From: Campylobacter jejuni
GTDB lineage: Bacteria > Campylobacterota > Campylobacteria > Campylobacterales > Campylobacteraceae
Direction: 5' to 3'
Length of the DNA: 49,617 bases
Assembly: GCF_002179165.1 (NCBI RefSeq)
Contig: NZ_NFNY01000021.1
Span: 1 to 49,617, forward strand
Position numbers and translations under genes: made by a program. The notes under the pieces are model-generated. The model was given only the letters and a program-made list of their open reading frames with translations, did not search any database and had not been told where the DNA came from. Shown one piece after another: positions 48,440-49,617 of this stretch (position 1 is its first letter; every line of letters begins with the position of its first letter).

Positions 48440-49534
48440 TTACCAAAGTATTCCATGAAAAGCCAAAGTTAAAAAATATCCTCCAAAAATTAAAACAAGC
48501 CCCAAAACAAAAGCCAAACCAAAAACTTTAGAACCGCTCTTTAAAAATTTCTTAAAATCAATTTGAAGTCCCAAAGCCGCCATAGCAAACACTATACAAA
48601 TCGTGCAAAGCATTTTTCCTACGCTTATAATATCGCTTGTAGCAATACCTAAAAAACTTTCTTTACTAGCCAAATATGTATTTACAACTATCATAATCAA
48701 AAAAGCAAAAGCAAAATAAGGTATTGTAATGGTTTTTGCTGTTTTTCCGCCACTTGAGTGTTGATTTTTAGCAAAAAAATAAGTAACAATCAACAAAAAT
48801 GGCACAAGTAAAATTACTCGCATCATCTTAATAATAATAGCAATATTTGCCGCTCCTTGTTCAAAATTTGTCATATCTTTAGCCATTTCAGCAGCACCTG
48901 CTACATTTGCCACTTCATGCAAAGTCGCACCCATATAAATTCCCATAGCATTTTGATCAAAATATGGTAAAAACTCAAAAGAAAAAACTAAAGGATATAA
49001 AAACATAAAAATGAGTCCAAAAATAACTACAGTTCCGACAGCTAAAATTCCCTTAAAAGGATCACTTTTTAAACTTGATTCCAAAGCCAAAACCGCAGCT
49101 GCACCACAAATAGCACTTCCTGCACCCACAAGCATAGAAGTTTCTTTATCGAGCTTAAAAATTTTAATACCTACAATTAAGGCAAATATAAAAACAAAAA
49201 ATATTACAATTGCAGAAAGTATAAATCCCTTAAATCCCACACTTAAAAGCTCAGTTAAAGTGATATTAAATCCATACAAAATAATGCCAAGTCTTAAAAG
49301 TTTTTTGGCACTAAAATGCACTCCAGCTTGCAAATGATGCTGATATTTAAAAAACCAAGGCGAAAGCAAAACACCTATAATAATCGCAAAAGCTGTTGCA
49401 GCCAAATGAGTGGTATCCTTAATGCTTTGAATGCTCGAAAGATACATTGCAAAAGCAACTATGCACGCGGTAAAAAATAAACCTTTAAAATTTGAAATAA
49501 AAATATTTCTGAAATGTTCTAAATTTTTTATCAT
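48440..49534 (-). CDS. YeiH-family (UPF0324) membrane protein
   Basis: A 364-aa inner-membrane protein with about 10 helices, of the YeiH/PSE family of putative sulfate or anion exporters. It has the signature GAGSAICGAAAVLALE and HEVANVAGAAEM. The ATG at 49534 is preferred to a start 18 codons upstream, because GGAG lies seven bases before it and it gives MIKNLEHFRN. From memory, a LysR-type regulator lies divergently just beyond the window; the AT-rich inverted-repeat-like bases after 49560 may be its operator. Confidence 0.88.
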   Translation of the reverse strand: MIKNLEHFRNIFISNFKGLFFTACIVAFAMYLSSIQSIKDTTHLAATAFAIIIGVLLSPWFFKYQHHLQAGVHFSAKKLLRLGIILYGFNITLTELLSVGFKGFILSAIVIFFVFIFALIVGIKIFKLDKETSMLVGAGSAICGAAAVLALESSLKSDPFKGILAVGTVVIFGLIFMFLYPLVFSFEFLPYFDQNAMGIYMGATLHEVANVAGAAEMAKDMTNFEQGAANIAIIIKMMRVILLVPFLLIVTYFFAKNQHSSGGKTAKTITIPYFAFAFLIMIVVNTYLASKESFLGIATSDIISVGKMLCTICIVFAMAALGLQIDFKKFLKSGSKVFGLAFVLGLVLIFGGYFLTLAFHGILW

Positions 49535-49617
49535 AAATTTTCTCCTTTTTTTGATGTAATTTAAATATTTTATTGGCATTATAATCATTTTTATATTATA
49601 ATAAAAATATATTATTT

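Noticed and set aside
1-49617. CRISPR array, insertion sequence, prophage or toxin-antitoxin pair
   Set aside because: No regularly spaced repeats, transposase or integrase motifs, terminal inverted repeats, or small antitoxin-toxin gene pair were found on either strand.

Overview
The window is strongly AT-rich, densely packed bacterial chromosome. It is almost certainly Campylobacter jejuni or a very close relative. The best species marker is an intact hippurate amidohydrolase (hipO), supported by jlpA, cjaA, cjaB, the C. jejuni-type chemoreceptor Tlp7 and a UPF0763 (DUF2603) protein. From memory, gene order follows the Cj0940c to Cj0999c segment of strain NCTC 11168. There is no phage, insertion sequence, CRISPR array or rRNA.

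Layout. 1-10 kb: tRNA-Lys, a glutamine-type ABC permease, an orphan hypothetical, a frameshifted creD, a LolC/E-like permease, secA, lolA, a periplasmic protein and a Pif1-like helicase. 9-13.2 kb: an NlpC/P60 lipoprotein, then a tightly overlapping operon of agmatine deiminase, CDF metal exporter and N-carbamoylputrescine amidase. 13.2-25 kb: a long minus-strand run that begins with the ancestral rpmH-rnpA-yidD-yidC-jag-mnmE block. It continues with purL, a DnaJ/TerB membrane protein, a decayed Sel1-repeat gene and purH, and is followed by an intact tlp7 and a META-domain lipoprotein. 25-29.5 kb: a GNAT enzyme, a divergent uracil-DNA-glycosylase-like protein, a periplasmic protein, a YbgC thioesterase, cmoB and the sigma28-type Cj0977 gene. 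29.3-34.8 kb: a small lipoprotein, a thermonuclease, pepD, cjaB, cjaA and jlpA. 34.8-36.5 kb: a multiply frameshifted sulfatase-superfamily (phosphoethanolamine-transferase-like) gene carrying a G9 tract. 36.5-49.6 kb: a YaaA-family protein, hipO with its MFS partner, small and hypothetical proteins, an iron-sulfur oxidoreductase, hemN, argF, hemB, ribA, rsmG, YceI and YeiH.

Functional themes are envelope biogenesis (secA, lolA, lolC/E, yidC, yidD, lipoproteins), purine synthesis (purL, purH), haem synthesis (hemN, hemB), polyamine formation from agmatine, amino-acid and peptide use (cjaA, pepD, hipO) and translation or tRNA modification (mnmE, cmoB, rnpA, rpmH, rsmG). Three genes are broken: creD, the Sel1 gene and the sulfatase-like gene. 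I found no convincing new multi-gene system. The most interesting leads are the G-tract sulfatase locus, a CxxCH haem-type motif in the periplasmic part of Tlp7, a uracil-DNA-glycosylase relative that has lost its usual catalytic motif, and repeats upstream of jlpA. No stretch over 300 bases lacks a gene or gene remnant.
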